Positions 18,383-27,519 are shown, counted from the stretch's first letter. The stretch is DNA of 64,000 bases from an uncultured Lachnospiraceae bacterium (GCA_910585625.1 CAJUFQ010000001.1:172005-236004), one strand, 5' to 3'. Notes: generated from the sequence alone by a model not told the origin. Numbers and translations: made by a program.

Positions 18383-18418
18383 AGCCGATAGGCCAGGGGT
18401 TTCCTGGCAAGATCGGCT
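18383..18418 (+). promoter_or_regulatory. Leader stem-loop before the ABC transporter
   Basis: AGCCGAT/ATCGGCT outer arms (18383-18389, 18412-18418) and GCCAGG/CCTGGC inner arms enclose a 5-base loop, about 20 bases before the ribosome site of the ATP-binding gene. It could serve as an attenuator; that role is inferred. Confidence 0.45.
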
Positions 18419-18450
18419 TGTTTGTGAACCAAAATATCAGGAGGATTCTT

Positions 18451-19119
18451 ATGTATGTATTAGAAGCAGAGCATTTATGCAAAAGTTATCGTAGCAGAGG
18501 TAAGAAGACAGAAGTGCTGCAAGATGTTTCCCTGAAGATTGAAAAAGGCGAGATGGTAGCTGTCATGGGGGCCTCTGGCAGTGGCAAGACAACCTTATTG
18601 CATATCTTAAGCGGAATCGATACGCCGGATTCCGGGGAAGTCTTTCTAGGGGGACAGGATCTTGCTTCCTTTGCGCCTGGAGAGCTTGCCATATTCCGCA
18701 GGAGGAATCTGGGCATGGTTTTCCAGGATTTCCAATTACTGGAAAGCCTTTCTGTGGAGGAGAATATATTGCTGCCCATGGTTTTGGACAGGAAAAACAG
18801 AGAAGAACAGGAACGTCAGATTGGCAGGGTGATGAGGCAGATGGGGCTGGGAGAGCTGGCTTCCAGGAGAGTTACGGAATTATCCGGCGGGCAGAAGCAG
18901 AGGGTTGCCATCGCCCGGGCAGTGATACAAGAGCCATCTCTTATTTTCGCGGATGAGCCTACCGGGAATCTGGATGCGGGGACAGCGGAGAGAATCTTGC
19001 GCTGCATGGCGGGCCTGAGCCAACGCAATGGGTCCAGCATGGTAATCGTCACTCATGACGCGCATGTGGCTTCTTGCTGCCACCGCATATTGCGGCTGGA
19101 AAACGGAGGTGTGTCATGA
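18451..19119 (+). CDS. ABC transporter ATP-binding protein (BceA/MacB-like)
   Basis: Cytosolic ATPase of 222 residues for the following permease. Walker A GASGSGKTT is at 40-48, the Q-loop in GMVFQDFQLL, the ABC signature LSGGQKQR near 144, Walker B IFADEPTGNLD near 167 and the H-loop in VIVTHD. The QDF and EPTGNLD blocks are typical of the LolD/MacB/BceA group. Start chosen at ATG 18451, 6 bases after a perfect AGGAGG; the longer open frame to 18295 overlaps the leader stem-loop and is unlikely. The stop overlaps the permease start (ATGA). Confidence 0.92.
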   Translation: MYVLEAEHLCKSYRSRGKKTEVLQDVSLKIEKGEMVAVMGASGSGKTTLLHILSGIDTPDSGEVFLGGQDLASFAPGELAIFRRRNLGMVFQDFQLLESLSVEENILLPMVLDRKNREEQERQIGRVMRQMGLGELASRRVTELSGGQKQRVAIARAVIQEPSLIFADEPTGNLDAGTAERILRCMAGLSQRNGSSMVIVTHDAHVASCCHRILRLENGGVS

Positions 19120-20909
19120 CGGTTTTGGGGATTTTTGTGAAAATGTTCAAGGAGAATATCAGGCGTTTTCGGCTGTATGTCCTATGTAGCTTTCTGGCCG
19201 TGACGGTGTTTTTCTGTTTTGCGTCAATCTTTACGAATCAATCTTTTATGGGAACGGCTGGCGTGGACGCAGTGATTTCTTACAATATTATATTTCCCAG
19301 CGTCCTGACCGCCGTTTTTCTGCTGCTGTTTATACCGTATTCTTATTCGGTGTTCCTTTCCGCCAGAGCGCAGGAGTATGGTATCTTACTTTCGTTCGGC
19401 TTGGGCAGGGCGGATGCCTGCAAGTATCTGTTTGCGGAAGGGATGGCCTTGGGAGCCGCCGTCTTGGCGGCATCGTTGGTGGCTGGGACGCTAATGTCTT
19501 TCGCATTTTTTGCATTCCTGTCCCGGGTGGTTGGGATTACGGCCTTGCAATGGGGAATGCCGTGGAGGGCTTATGCAGTCACGTCGGGGCTATATGGGGC
19601 GTCGCTTGTGGTATCGGTAATCCTAATGGGCGTAAAGATGCTGAAAAGGAGTGTCCGCGCCTTGCTCAAGGCCCCTTATGAGGCGGAGGGCAAAGGAAGT
19701 GCGTACCGTTTCCAGGAAAAAATCTTTCCGGGTTATGCCAGGAAACATTTACTGGAATTTTCCCTGCTTGCCCGTCATAGATGGGACTGGGCAGCGCGTT
19801 ATTTCTTCTCCGCCGTTTTGGTTGGCTGCGTACTGTACCTTCTGGCCGTCTGTACTGTGCTTTCTTCCACGCTGCTGCGTGATGTAGAAAATTATTGCCC
19901 ATATGACCTGGTATACGCCGAGATTTACGGAAGGAATGGGGTATCGCAAGAGGAGATTCAGGATATTTTGTCCAGTCATCAGGTTTCCATAGAAGAAAAA
20001 AAGCAGATGTCCTTTTTCAGGGATCGTGCATTTAATTACCTTGCAGTGTCAGAAGTAAATGAAAAATTAGGGTGCAGCTACCAGGTGCCTGCCGGGATGT
20101 TCCTTAATTTATTTCAAATTGACATGGAGGATGGGTATGGGCATGAACTCCCGGAAGTGAGCCAGATTTCTTTGCCGCTTGGGACAGAAGGGGAATCCAA
20201 ACTGCTTTCTTGCGGGAGCGATGTCAGAATCCTCTTTAACAAGAGTCGTGTATTTGCTGATTATACTGTGATTCTGAATGATGCTGACTTTGCGAGAATT
20301 GAACGAAACCGCATGTACTGTTCCGGAATCATGCATCTTTTCAAGTTTAGGGAGTGGCAAGGTTCCTCTGTAGGCGTTGCCCATGTGCAGTCTTTCCTGC
20401 GGCAGGCGAATGGGCTTAACAGGGAAGAACAGCGGCAGTACGGTGCGGTTTCAAAAATCGAGCATTTTCGGGAGGCCCGGCAGTCTGTGCAGTTTTTAGT
20501 TTTCCTGTCATGTTTTGTAATGGTTCTGTTGCTTCTGGCAGCGTTCGTGCTGATCCGTTTCCGCATAGCTGCTGAATGGGAAGAAAACAGGCGCGTGTGG
20601 AAGAGCCTGTTTCTGGTGGGGATTTCCGATGGGGAATATCTGCGTTTATGCAGATATAAGAACCGTATGCGGTTTTTCCCGCCTGTCATGGCTTCCCTGC
20701 CAATTTCCCTGCCGTTTATTTGCGGGATGGGGGAGGGCATCTACCATTCTGAAGTCGAAGGCTGCGTGGCAGGAGTCGTGGCGTCATCCATTTTGCTGGC
20801 CGTTACAGAGATTTATACATACTGCTTTTCCAAGAAAGAGTCTCAGGCGCTGAAACAATGTTTTTTTGATTCTATGGGAAAGACTTTATGTTATAGAGAA
20901 AAACAATAG
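19116..20909 (+). CDS. FtsX-like ABC permease (BceB-like)
   Basis: Integral membrane partner of the preceding ATPase, 597 residues. Hydrophobic segments lie near 17-38, 48-75, 100-130, 140-165, then near 220-240; a non-hydrophobic domain of about 200 residues (about 240-440) follows, then three more helices (about 470-495, 525-550, 560-585). This spacing with one large outer loop between late helices resembles BceB-type permeases, which protect against cell-wall antibiotics and bacteriocins. No bceRS two-component pair is adjacent, so substrate and regulation are open. Translation is coupled to the ATPase gene. Confidence 0.85.
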   Translation: MTVLGIFVKMFKENIRRFRLYVLCSFLAVTVFFCFASIFTNQSFMGTAGVDAVISYNIIFPSVLTAVFLLLFIPYSYSVFLSARAQEYGILLSFGLGRADACKYLFAEGMALGAAVLAASLVAGTLMSFAFFAFLSRVVGITALQWGMPWRAYAVTSGLYGASLVVSVILMGVKMLKRSVRALLKAPYEAEGKGSAYRFQEKIFPGYARKHLLEFSLLARHRWDWAARYFFSAVLVGCVLYLLAVCTVLSSTLLRDVENYCPYDLVYAEIYGRNGVSQEEIQDILSSHQVSIEEKKQMSFFRDRAFNYLAVSEVNEKLGCSYQVPAGMFLNLFQIDMEDGYGHELPEVSQISLPLGTEGESKLLSCGSDVRILFNKSRVFADYTVILNDADFARIERNRMYCSGIMHLFKFREWQGSSVGVAHVQSFLRQANGLNREEQRQYGAVSKIEHFREARQSVQFLVFLSCFVMVLLLLAAFVLIRFRIAAEWEENRRVWKSLFLVGISDGEYLRLCRYKNRMRFFPPVMASLPISLPFICGMGEGIYHSEVEGCVAGVVASSILLAVTEIYTYCFSKKESQALKQCFFDSMGKTLCYREKQ

Positions 20910-20924
20910 AGCAGAAACAATAGA

Positions 20925-20972
20925 GAAAAAACAACCGCCACAGACAGCAAATCCATGCCGTCTGTGGCGGTT
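20925..20972. terminator. Bidirectional terminator between permease and chemoreceptor
   Basis: AACCGCCACAGAC (20933-20945) and GTCTGTGGCGGTT (20960-20972) form a perfect 13-bp stem. On the minus strand it is followed by GTTTTTT, giving a strong terminator for the chemoreceptor gene; on the plus strand the tail is CTCTTATC, weaker. Confidence 0.85.
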
Positions 20973-21011
20973 CTCTTATCATTATTCTGTCAGTATTTTT
21001 TCCGCAAAGCC

Positions 21012-22691
21012 TTATCTGCGCAAACGGAATCTATGTACAGAAACTTTCAGACCTTCCGCCTGGTTTTGCAAGTCTCTTGCAAGCTTTGCGGATTCCTGTG
21101 CAGTGGAAGCATTCGTCTGGACGACTTCTGATATCTGCTCCATGCCCTGGGTTATCTGCCGCAGGGAGTGGGACTGTGCCATCGCAGATTCCGCAATCCG
21201 TTCAATCAATGTAGAAGACTCCTGGGCGCTGGAAACAACAGATGAGATTGATTCCGTGGTCTCTTCCGTCAGGGATGAGCCAAATTGCACGAGCTTCATG
21301 GAATTCTCAATCAGTTCTGCAATATCCTGTGCTGATACGGAACTCTTATTTGCAAGGTTCTGCACTTCGCCTGCCACGATGGCAAATCCTTTCCCGGCTT
21401 CCCCGGCGCGTGCGGCTTCCACGGAAGCGTTGAGTGCGAGGATGTTGGTCTGGAAGGAAATGTCTTCAATCGTCTTGATAATGCCGCCAATCTGGTTAGA
21501 AGCCTGTGAGATATCGTTCATTGCGTTTGTCAAGTCATCCATTTTCTGGCTGCATATCTCAAGCTGCTTTGCAGCTTCCACAGAATGCTGTCTTGCAGTG
21601 TCTGCGTCTTTGGAAGTACGGTCTACCTGGCCGTATATATCCTGGATGCTTGCGGAAAGTTCTTCAACCGCGGCAGCCTGGCGCACCGTGCCGCTGGATA
21701 GTACTTCTGCGTCCGATGCCATCTGTACTGATTCTGTGGATACTTGGTCTGCCGTCAGGCTGATCTGTGAAAGGGCCTGGTTGAGAGAGTCTAAAATCTG
21801 GCGCATTGCATTTTGGATGGGCAGGAACTCTCCCCGGTAATCATCGCCGATTGTCAGATCCATGGTACCATCTGCCATCTGTGCCAGTTTGTCGTCAATA
21901 TCCTGGATATATTTTTTCAGCTCGCGTTTTGTTTCATGGATGGACTCCACTAACATGCCGATTTCGGATGAATTAGACCGCAAGGCAAAGTCGGCGGAAA
22001 GGTTGCCCCTTGAAATCTCGCCCATCTGGTCGCGTACCTTGATGACGGGGCGCAGGATTCTCCTGTTGGTGACAAACATGATAATCAACTGGATAAAGGC
22101 AATGACAATTAACATGATAAGCATTGTCTTGCGGATGAATCCGGCCTGGAAATTCAGGTCATCAATACGTGCCAAGGTTCTTGTATCCAGCGCGGAAAGG
22201 AACTGCTCTTTCAGGGAGTTAATCTTGGTAATCGCGGTATTATATTCTTTTCCATATACATATGCGACGGCGCTTTCCTTATCTCCGGCTTTCACAGTAT
22301 CCATTGCCTCTTCTTCCAAGGGAACGAGCTGGTTGGAGAGCGCTGACATTTCATCAATCATAGCCTGTTCTTCATCGGTGATGCCGATTTCCTGCATCTT
22401 TGCAACGCCAATGTCGCGGTTCTTCCATTCGTTGACTTCCATCATATAGTTATCGTAATGCTGCTGCTCTCCGGTTGACGCAAAAGCGCGTACCTCGTTT
22501 GTCAGGTAAGCGGAACCGTTCATGAATCGGTTCGCGTTATAGGTGAGGTCGAACCGTTCTGCGTTTGCCGTATTCAGCAAGTCGCGTATGTGGCTGTTGG
22601 AAAACAATGCAAGACCCATCAAAATCAGTGCAAGGATGGAAATCCCATTCAATATGAAGGTCAGCGTTGATTGGTTTATAGATTTTTTCAT
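21012..22691 (-). CDS. Methyl-accepting chemotaxis protein with four-helix sensor
   Basis: Transmembrane chemoreceptor of 559 residues. A membrane helix near 10-30 is followed by an all-helical outer domain (about 32-188) that fits a four-helix-bundle sensor, a second helix near 190-212 (LIMLIVIAFIQLIIMFV), a HAMP domain (LRPVIKVRDQMGEI), and the signalling domain with hairpin tip (TNILALNASVEAARAGEAGK). The C-terminus lacks a CheR/CheB docking pentapeptide. AGGAG lies before the ATG on the minus strand. A large antisense open frame over this gene is a shadow. Confidence 0.92.
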   Translation of the reverse strand: MKKSINQSTLTFILNGISILALILMGLALFSNSHIRDLLNTANAERFDLTYNANRFMNGSAYLTNEVRAFASTGEQQHYDNYMMEVNEWKNRDIGVAKMQEIGITDEEQAMIDEMSALSNQLVPLEEEAMDTVKAGDKESAVAYVYGKEYNTAITKINSLKEQFLSALDTRTLARIDDLNFQAGFIRKTMLIMLIVIAFIQLIIMFVTNRRILRPVIKVRDQMGEISRGNLSADFALRSNSSEIGMLVESIHETKRELKKYIQDIDDKLAQMADGTMDLTIGDDYRGEFLPIQNAMRQILDSLNQALSQISLTADQVSTESVQMASDAEVLSSGTVRQAAAVEELSASIQDIYGQVDRTSKDADTARQHSVEAAKQLEICSQKMDDLTNAMNDISQASNQIGGIIKTIEDISFQTNILALNASVEAARAGEAGKGFAIVAGEVQNLANKSSVSAQDIAELIENSMKLVQFGSSLTEETTESISSVVSSAQESSTLIERIAESAMAQSHSLRQITQGMEQISEVVQTNASTAQESAKLARDLQNQAEGLKVSVHRFRLRR

Positions 22692-22790
22692 AGTAGAAAA
22701 CTCCTTTCGGCCTATCTTATGTATTTCCGCCTTAAGCAGATTTAAGCCGGAAAATTATATTTCTATAGAGATTAGTTTACATGAAATGCG

Positions 22791-22826
22791 TGAAAAATTC
22801 AATTTGTTTTTTGTATGAATTTTTCA
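22791..22826. repeat. Perfect 11-bp inverted repeat upstream of the Y-family polymerase
   Basis: TGAAAAATTCA (22791-22801) and TGAATTTTTCA (22816-22826) separated by 14 bases. It lies in the divergent gap between the chemoreceptor and polymerase genes and could be an operator or RNA stem. No GAAC-N4-GTTC LexA box was seen in the gap. Confidence 0.5.
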
Positions 22827-22894
22827 AACTATATGGGAGTAAAAATCCTGCAAAAACAGATACTATCATAAATATAGAGATGGGGGATTTTCCG

Positions 22895-24160
22895 ATGGGA
22901 GGCAGAGTGTATCTGTGTATAGACTTAAAGTCATTCTATGCTTCTGTGGAGTGTGTGGAGCGCGGCCTGGATCCTATGAAGGCTAATTTAGCAGTGGCAG
23001 ACCCGGAGCGTGGGAGCGGGACGCTATGCCTTGCGATTTCCCCGGCAATGAAAGCGCAAGGGGTAAAAAACCGCTGCAGGGTTTATCAGATACCAAGGGA
23101 TGTGGAGTACATCAAGGCGTCGCCCAGGATGAAGCTGTACATTGAATATTCGGCTGAGATTTACGGGATATATTTAAAATATATCGCAAAAGAAGATATC
23201 CATGTGTATTCCATTGACGAGGCTTTTCTGGACGTCACGCAGTATCTGCCATTGTATGGGCTTACCGCAAAAGAACTCGCGGTGAAGCTTATGGATGACG
23301 TCAGGGAATCTACCGGCATCACTGCTACGGCAGGCATTGGCACGAATCTATACCTGGCAAAGGTGGCGCTTGACATTATGGCCAAGCATGTGAAGGATAA
23401 TATTGGCTGTCTTGATGAAGACAAATATAGGAAGAAGCTGTGGGATCATACGCCTCTGACAGACTTCTGGAGGGTGGGAGCGGGAACCCAGAGGCGGCTG
23501 GGGAATCTGGGGATTAGGACGATGCGGGATATCGCCAATGCAGATGCCGATCTGATTTACAGTCTGTTCGGCGTGGACGCGGAACTGCTCATAGATCATG
23601 CCTGGGGCAGGGAAAGCGCCACGATGGCAGACATAAAAGCGTATAAGCCGAGAAGCAGCTCGTTGTCCAGCGGCCAGGCGCTTTTGCGGGATTACACGTT
23701 TGAGGAAGGAAGGCTGCTGCTGAAAGAAATGGTGGATGCGCTCTGCCTTGATATGGCAAGCCAGGGGCTTGTCACCAGTTCTGTTTCCATCTTAGTGGGA
23801 TATTCTTATGAAGCAGGAATCCGGCCGGCAACCGGAAGCGCGCCGCTGCCTGCAGGAACGAACAGCTACCAAGAGATTATGCCGCATGTCTTGTGTGTGT
23901 ATGACCGCATCGCAGAGAGAAAGCTGCCAATTCGCAGGCTGAACGTGTCGTGCAATCGCATCATGCAGGAAACCTATGAACAGTATGAGCTTTTTACGGA
24001 TTATGAAGCCAGGGAGCGGGAGAGGAAGCTGCAGAGGGCGGTTCTTGAGGTGAAGCAGCGGTTTGGAAAAAATGCCCTTATCCGTGGGATGGATCTGTTG
24101 GAGGCCGGGACGGCAATGGAGCGCAACATGCAGATAGGAGGACAGAAAAGTGGGAGATGA
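22895..24160 (+). CDS. Y-family DNA polymerase (UvrX/DinB-like)
   Basis: Translesion DNA polymerase of 421 residues. Motif CIDLKSFYASVE near the start and YSIDEAFLDVT near residue 107 hold the catalytic acids; the helix-hairpin-helix and little-finger regions follow. The sequence resembles the UvrX/YqjW type, which are usually paired with a YolD protein, as here. Start placed at ATG 22895, after a GGGGGAT ribosome site; the open frame reaches back to 22781 but those residues are not family-like. It overlaps the YolD gene by 11 bases. Confidence 0.9.
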   Translation: MGGRVYLCIDLKSFYASVECVERGLDPMKANLAVADPERGSGTLCLAISPAMKAQGVKNRCRVYQIPRDVEYIKASPRMKLYIEYSAEIYGIYLKYIAKEDIHVYSIDEAFLDVTQYLPLYGLTAKELAVKLMDDVRESTGITATAGIGTNLYLAKVALDIMAKHVKDNIGCLDEDKYRKKLWDHTPLTDFWRVGAGTQRRLGNLGIRTMRDIANADADLIYSLFGVDAELLIDHAWGRESATMADIKAYKPRSSSLSSGQALLRDYTFEEGRLLLKEMVDALCLDMASQGLVTSSVSILVGYSYEAGIRPATGSAPLPAGTNSYQEIMPHVLCVYDRIAERKLPIRRLNVSCNRIMQETYEQYELFTDYEARERERKLQRAVLEVKQRFGKNALIRGMDLLEAGTAMERNMQIGGQKSGR

Positions 24161-24500
24161 TTTATACCCAAAAATGGACAGGGCAAGCCGTGCAAAACAG
24201 TTTATGCCGTTTGATGCATTGAAAGGCTTCCGGGAGGCCTTAATGGAAAAAGAACGGGTGTATGTCCCCAGAAAAGAGCTGTCCGAGGAGCGCAAGGCAG
24301 AACTTGATATCATGCTGCGCCAAATCCGCTTGGCTGATATGGTGGAGGCTGAATATTTCCGCGATGGGGAGTATGCGCGTGTGATGGGGCATCTTTCCAG
24401 GATAGACGAGGCAGGCAGGGCATTGGAAATTGGGGACGTAAGGATATTGTTTGATGATATTTCTGATATTCAGGTAGGCTTCTCTGAATCACAGTCATAG
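24150..24500 (+). CDS. YolD-like protein
   Basis: Small protein of 116 residues of the YolD-like family, which accompanies Y-family polymerases and is thought to act in UV repair or polymerase control. The conserved start is RASRAKQFMPFDALKGFREAL, with a beta-strand region at the end (VRILFDDISDIQ). The start is GTG at 24150, with AGGAGGA 6-9 bases upstream inside the end of the polymerase gene. The two genes are translationally coupled. Confidence 0.85.
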   Translation: MGDDLYPKMDRASRAKQFMPFDALKGFREALMEKERVYVPRKELSEERKAELDIMLRQIRLADMVEAEYFRDGEYARVMGHLSRIDEAGRALEIGDVRILFDDISDIQVGFSESQS

Positions 24501-24513
24501 TCTTAAAGTGGTG

Positions 24514-24543
24514 CATTTTAGGGGAAAATAATGTCCTAAAATG
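24514..24543. promoter_or_regulatory. Palindromic operator candidate before the first HTH paralogue
   Basis: CATTTTAGG (24514-24522) and CCTAAAATG (24535-24543) form a perfect 9-bp inverted repeat with a 12-base spacer. A decayed counterpart precedes the second paralogue (CATATTTCAG 25284-25293, CTTAAAATG 25307-25315), which supports autoregulation by the encoded HTH proteins. Confidence 0.55.
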
Positions 24544-24582
24544 GGGATAGCATTAAAAAAGCAAGGCAGAGGATTATTACCT

Positions 24583-25272
24583 ATGTGCATGAGATATGAA
24601 GATTTTTTAGCTAGGCTAAAGGAGGAGCGCGTATCCCGGGGGTTGTCCCAGGAGGAAATGGGCAAGAAGCTGGGGATGGCCCAAAGTCATTACTGCAAGG
24701 CGGAAACGGGCCTTCAGCGTTTCACCTATGCGGAGATGAAGCGTCTTTGCAAGACCGAGCTTGACATTTATTATATTTTTACCGGAAATCGGTGCAGTAC
24801 CCAATATCAGAAATTTTTTATGGACTGCACCTATGAGGAACTGAAATGCTGCCTGGCAGTACTTTGTCCCATAGCCAGTTATCTCCAGAGGAAGGGCAGG
24901 CTGGAATTGGGAGAAGTCAGCAGCCGGAAGGCAGAGTCCGTGCCATACAGCCTGGCGGCCCGCAAAGATGAAAAGACAGTTTTCTACCACCTCAGGAGGC
25001 GGTTTGACTGTAACCAGAAAAAAATGGCAGAAATCCTGGACGTGGATGTTAAGAAGGTGCGCAATCTGGAGTACGGCAAAAAATACCCGGACAGTGAGCT
25101 TATCTGGAAGGCCTCGGAGGAACTTGGGCTTCCATTTGCGCTGATTCTGGATGACGAAGATGGGCTGAGGGCAGAAGTGGCGCATTTTGCAGAGCTGATA
25201 GGGGTAGATGCGAGAGGGAAGATGTTGGAACGCTTAAAGATTATCTATGATATGATACGAAAAAGGCGTTAG
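24583..25272 (+). CDS. HTH (XRE-type) protein, paralogue 1
   Basis: Predicted DNA-binding regulator of 229 residues with two helix-turn-helix parts: an N-terminal XRE domain (LKEERVSRGLSQEEMGKKLGMAQSHYCKAETG) and a second, weaker one near 135-185 (RRRFDCNQKKMAEILDVDVKKVRNLEYGK). Between them is a Cys-containing region (CTYEELKCCLAVLCPIASYL). Start placed at ATG 24583 by alignment with the next gene, which shares the upstream bases GCAAGGCAGAGGA. It lies 83 bases after yolD. Its tandem copy at 25356 is strongly similar throughout. Target genes are unknown. Confidence 0.8.
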   Translation: MCMRYEDFLARLKEERVSRGLSQEEMGKKLGMAQSHYCKAETGLQRFTYAEMKRLCKTELDIYYIFTGNRCSTQYQKFFMDCTYEELKCCLAVLCPIASYLQRKGRLELGEVSSRKAESVPYSLAARKDEKTVFYHLRRRFDCNQKKMAEILDVDVKKVRNLEYGKKYPDSELIWKASEELGLPFALILDDEDGLRAEVAHFAELIGVDARGKMLERLKIIYDMIRKRR

Positions 25273-25355
25273 TCCTAAAAGGGCATATTTCAGGGAAGAA
25301 GAATGTCTTAAAATGGGAATAGTATATGTAGAAGCAAGGCAGAGGACTATTACCC

Positions 25356-26051
25356 ATGTGTACAAGATATGAGGATTTCTTAGTCAGGCTAAAGGAAGAG
25401 CGCGTAATCAGAAAATGGTCCCAGCAGCAGATGGGGCGGAAGCTGAGGATGACCCAGAGCCATTACTGCAAGGCCGAGCTGGGCGTCCGGCGTTTTACTT
25501 TTTATGAGATGAAGTGCCTGTGTGAGGCAGAGCTTGACATTTATTATATTTTTACCGGGCGCCGGTGCAGGCCGGAGTACCAGGAATTCTATAAAGACTG
25601 CACCTATGAGGAGCTGAAATGTTACCTGGCGGTATTATGCCCGATTGCAGGGTATCTGCAGAAGAAAGGCAGGCTGGCTTTGGGGGCAGACAGCTGCCGG
25701 AAGGCGGAATCCGCACCGTACAGCCTGGCGTCAGATAAGGGGGAGAAGACAGTATTCTATCACCTTAGGAGGTGGCTGGACTGCAGCCAGCAAGAGATGG
25801 CGGAACGGCTGGATGTGGATGTCAAGAAGCTGCGCAACCTGGAGAATGGTAACGTGTATCCAGACAGCGAGCTTATATGGAAAGTGTCGGAGGAGCTAGG
25901 CGTGCCATTTTCCATAATTTTGAACGACAAAAATGGCCTGAGAGGGGAAGTGTCATATTTTGCAGAGATGATAGCAGGAGGCGGAAGAGATAAGATGATG
26001 GAGCGGCTCAAAGCATTTTACGGCCTAATCAGGGGGAAATGCCAGGGTTAA
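25356..26051 (+). CDS. HTH (XRE-type) protein, paralogue 2
   Basis: Tandem paralogue of the preceding gene, 231 residues, with the same two-HTH layout and the same Cys-rich middle (CTYEELKCYLAVLCPIAGYL). The first HTH has diverged at recognition positions (WSQQQMGRKLRMTQSHYCKAELG), so DNA targets may differ. The upstream region is also duplicated. GC content and codon use match the flanking core DNA, so the duplication looks resident rather than newly acquired. Confidence 0.8.
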   Translation: MCTRYEDFLVRLKEERVIRKWSQQQMGRKLRMTQSHYCKAELGVRRFTFYEMKCLCEAELDIYYIFTGRRCRPEYQEFYKDCTYEELKCYLAVLCPIAGYLQKKGRLALGADSCRKAESAPYSLASDKGEKTVFYHLRRWLDCSQQEMAERLDVDVKKLRNLENGNVYPDSELIWKVSEELGVPFSIILNDKNGLRGEVSYFAEMIAGGGRDKMMERLKAFYGLIRGKCQG

Positions 26052-26115
26052 CAGGGAGGCCTGAATATTATGAAAAGAACGGCTGGGAATTGCAGAGAGG
26101 TGCAATTCCCTTTTT

Positions 26116-26150
26116 TATCTTAATCAGGAAATACCTTGCCACGCCTGCGG
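26116..26150 (+). repeat. Dispersed repeat, partial copy C
   Basis: TATCTTAATCAGGAAATACC followed by TTGCCACGC matches the left arm of copies A and B (GGAAATACCTTGTCACGC). The right half is not recognisable. It lies between the second HTH gene and the GHKL kinase. Confidence 0.5.
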
Positions 26151-26205
26151 AGCAAAGAATTCTCACAGGTGATTTTGCAATATATGAAGGATTGGAGACT
26201 GTGAG

Positions 26206-27513
26206 ATGGTCAGTTACCTGGATTTTATCAATGAATATATCATGGGGAGCGTGCAGATGCTTGTAGGTTTCCGTTTTCTTGTCAGATTTTTAGGAAAGAA
26301 AGCAAGGTTCTTTCATTATTTGTTGTTTGCGGCAGCCGGAGTTGCGCTGATTAGGCTTGTTCAGGGCGGCCGCATAGCCGAGTTCCTGGCCTATGCCCTG
26401 TTGCTTGTCGCGGCCGGGATTTTTGCCTGTCATGCGGACTGGGAGTCTGTGATACTGTATTCAGCCTTGACCGTAGAGATTATGCAGTTCAGCTTTGGAA
26501 TCGTCAACTCCCTGCTAGCCATTTTCTATCCGTGGATGAGTTCTTTTCAATATAAAGCGGTAGGGCTTGCGTTCATGGTTTTAGGATATCTGGCATTGCT
26601 GCTTTCCGCTTTCTGCTACTGTATGGTCCAGCGGTTCTTTCCGCACCTGGGGACGGTAAGGAAACAATATATGCCTGTGATGTTAGTTCCGTTGCTGCTG
26701 ATTTTTTTGATGGGAGAATATATCAATGCTGTCCTTTTTGAGAATCCAGGTATCTTGTATGGAGGTTCAGCTGCAAACGCCAGCCATCTTAAAATGCTTG
26801 TGATTCAGGTTTTGGGATTGGCAAGCCTGTTTTGCATCATGTTCGCATACGAGAAACTGCTGGAGAATTCCCGGCTGAGTATGGAATTATCGCTGCTTGA
26901 GCAGGAAGAGTATTTCCTGAACCAGTATGTGGAGGAGTCGCGGGCGCGTTATGACAATACAAAATCTTTCCGCCATGACATAAAGAGCCATGTGACAGTG
27001 GTCAAAGAGCTGTTGCAGGTTGGGAAGCCGGAGCAGGCGCTAAGCTACATCATGGATATGGAGGAGATAGCGGAGGGGATATCCTTCCCATGCTGCACGA
27101 ATAATCCGGCCGCAGACATGTTGATTGGGAACAAGCTTGGGCTGGCGGAAAGTATGGGAATAGAGGTCTGCTGTTCGTTGCGCCTTCCGCGTCCCTGCCT
27201 TGTACGTGACATAGATTTTTGCATTATTTTTTCCAATGCCTTGGATAATGCTATCCATGCCTGCAAAGGCCAGAAGGATGGCGCGGAAAAATATATCCGC
27301 GTGACGGGACATGTGCAAGGGGATTTCATTTTATTGGAAATTGAGAATAGTTTTCAGGGAACGGGAGCGTTTAAAACCGGGACAGGCCTTTCGAATGTAA
27401 AAGCGGTGGCCGAGAAATACCATGGCGCGGTGAGCATTAAGGCGCATGGCGCGTCAGTAATCCTTAGCGTGCTTCTTATCGTTCCACGCCAGCCTGTGAC
27501 AGAATCGGAATGA
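26206..27513 (+). CDS. GHKL-type sensor histidine kinase (AgrC-like), orphan
   Basis: Membrane kinase of 435 residues. About six hydrophobic segments occupy residues 10-215, followed by a helical linker, the phosphoacceptor motif FRHDIKSH (His near 257) and a GHKL ATPase domain (FSNALDNAIHAC; G box TGTGLSNVKAVAEKYHG). This is the AgrC/HPK10 layout used for peptide sensing in Firmicutes. No LytTR response regulator, AgrB or AgrD lies next to it, so its partner must be elsewhere or it is an orphan. GGAG lies 11 bases before the ATG. Confidence 0.85.
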   Translation: MVSYLDFINEYIMGSVQMLVGFRFLVRFLGKKARFFHYLLFAAAGVALIRLVQGGRIAEFLAYALLLVAAGIFACHADWESVILYSALTVEIMQFSFGIVNSLLAIFYPWMSSFQYKAVGLAFMVLGYLALLLSAFCYCMVQRFFPHLGTVRKQYMPVMLVPLLLIFLMGEYINAVLFENPGILYGGSAANASHLKMLVIQVLGLASLFCIMFAYEKLLENSRLSMELSLLEQEEYFLNQYVEESRARYDNTKSFRHDIKSHVTVVKELLQVGKPEQALSYIMDMEEIAEGISFPCCTNNPAADMLIGNKLGLAESMGIEVCCSLRLPRPCLVRDIDFCIIFSNALDNAIHACKGQKDGAEKYIRVTGHVQGDFILLEIENSFQGTGAFKTGTGLSNVKAVAEKYHGAVSIKAHGASVILSVLLIVPRQPVTESE

Positions 27514-27519
27514 ATTATC

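Noticed and set aside
20866..21840. A 324-codon plus-strand open frame
   Set aside because: It lies antisense to the clear chemoreceptor gene at 21012-22691, has a Ser/Cys-rich composition typical of an antisense shadow and crosses a strong terminator.
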